Source of the DNA: Nemopilema nomurai
Lineage: Eukaryota; Cnidaria; Scyphozoa; Rhizostomeae; Rhizostomatidae
Assembly (NCBI GenBank): GCA_003864495.1
Contig: ML133389.1
Span: 2,677,848 to 2,741,847 of the forward strand
Length of the DNA: 64,000 bases
Direction of reading: 5' to 3'
Shown here piece by piece: positions 62,842 through 64,000 of the stretch. A program made the position numbers and the translations under genes. Positions within the stretch are counted from its first letter, which is position 1. Every line of letters begins with the position of its first letter. The notes under the pieces are model-generated. The model had not been told where the DNA came from and did not search any database. It saw only the letters and a list, made by a program, of their open reading frames with translations.

Positions 62842-64000
62842 AGAGAGGAGCGTTTATGCTGCAAAAGTACTAAAATTTAATAGCTTTGGGTTGCAAATAA
62901 ATAGTATCCTGGTTGGATCGGATATTTATAATTCAATCACCTAATGATCCTTGTTTAAGGTCTGTGTTGAACGTACCTCATCTGCAGTTCAAGATAACCT
63001 TAATGTGAAACCCCTCGGCATCTGAAACACTTCTTTCAATCCTCGTATTGAACTGAAATTCTCAACAACTTTACAGAAAGTGCTGAAATTCCCTAACATA
63101 ACCCTTGCCTTTTATCGCGCGTCAATAAAACATGGAAGATAAATTCTGCCACATTTGTACTCTGTTTGACAAGTTGATTGACAAGGGAATGCACCCTAAT
63201 ATTGTGCATTGTGTTTATGAGGGGTTTGGATAAGCCCCAACCGCTAGCTACAATGTCAGTAGAGACTCAAGCCAAAAGGGTAAATTTCCTTCTATTGGGG
63301 GTGCAACTTTTGGAATGCCTCTAGTAGAAAATGGTCAAAAAACATTCTTTAGGTTTCGCTGAGACAAATGCTAATCTTAGGCCCTTGCAAAAGTTTTAGG
63401 GAAGCAAGGTCTTCGTTCAATGACATCTCAATGCTTAGCCACAGGGAATTGAATTCAATCAACGCCTCTATCGCGTGAACAGATCCTAAGCTACATCTGA
63501 TTCCATCAACTTGGACTTAAACCAAACAGCTTCAACTTCACTGCTTCAGAAATACAGGTTGGTAAAACATCACACACAAGATAATTCCATCTGCTGCATA
63601 GGGCCTTAAATGAATTCAAATTTCAATGTGTTTTGAAGAACATTATTTCACAAAGATGCTACAGACTCTGCTAGTCTTCATGGGTTTGCAGTTGCTCAAA
63701 ACGAAGGACTAAATTGTTGGTGACCAAATCCTTAGCCAACATGTTTGATGAAATCAAATTCAGATTATTATGTCATTAATTATTAATAACCTTGGGAGGA
63801 AAAATGTGCAAATCTCAGCTTATATACAAATGCTCTATTTCAGAAGAAAAGTTCAGCACTCACTGTCAAAATGAGACTTTTCTTGTGATGATGAACAATG
63901 CAAACATAGATTACACCAGCGGAAAAGGAGGGAGGGAAGCATGTGCTATTAAAAAACCTATCTGCCTTGACAGCAAAGTTCCCAAGAAGTGATCATCAAT
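62842..64000. other. No gene seen
   Basis: AT-rich sequence with short open frames only. I see no splice-supported exon, RNA gene or repeat. Confidence 0.4.

Overview
This window is from an animal nuclear genome. The genes have many introns, with GT/AG (once GC/AG) junctions and multi-kilobase introns. There are no operons or bacterial signals. Gene content suggests a cnidarian, probably an anthozoan: a peritrophin-type chitin-binding protein, a very large secreted modular precursor, a mitochondrial LACTB and tandem M1 aminopeptidases. That lineage call is inference, and the species cannot be read from the sequence. All exon models were built by eye from splice sites, phase and protein logic.

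Layout. (1) 533-2840, plus strand: the 3' part of a gene with three CBM14 chitin-binding domains, one per phase-1 exon. (2) 6219-23366, minus strand: a 29-exon gene giving one continuous frame of about 1,493 residues. It has a signal peptide, many (K/R)R-S cleavage-like sites, seven copies of a Cys module joined by Pro/Ala linkers, one WSC domain, a run of 12-33 nt micro-exons and a cluster of N-glycosylation sequons. I do not recognise this protein or its Cys module; it is the best candidate here for something undescribed. (3) 25207-30513, minus: complete LACTB in 8 exons (546 aa). (4) 31110-31134, plus: a possible first exon divergent from LACTB. (5) 33094-46837, minus: a complete M1 aminopeptidase (copy A, 18 exons, 962 aa). 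(6) 48923-58289, minus: a second M1 aminopeptidase (copy B) in which exons 2-18 are intact but exon 1 is not visible. (7) 59178-60040: an 87-bp satellite array. (8) 62440-62841, plus: a 133-residue ORF of unknown nature.

Copies A and B lie in a tandem segmental duplication (about 31.6-43.2 kb and 47.07-58.94 kb). Both carry the same pair of 82-nt exons near the 3' end. The pair is separated by only 66-70 nt, and because 82 is not a multiple of three, exactly one can be used: a frame-enforced mutually exclusive exon pair. The copies differ by insertions (a TTAA-flanked element in A, a hAT-like element in B), by a GC versus GT splice donor, and by sequence around exon 1. A's first intron holds a decayed DDE transposase that is itself split by a hAT-like MITE.

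Functionally the window mixes extracellular matrix or secretory proteins (chitin binding, giant precursor), ectopeptidases and a mitochondrial filament protein. No shared pathway is evident from position alone.
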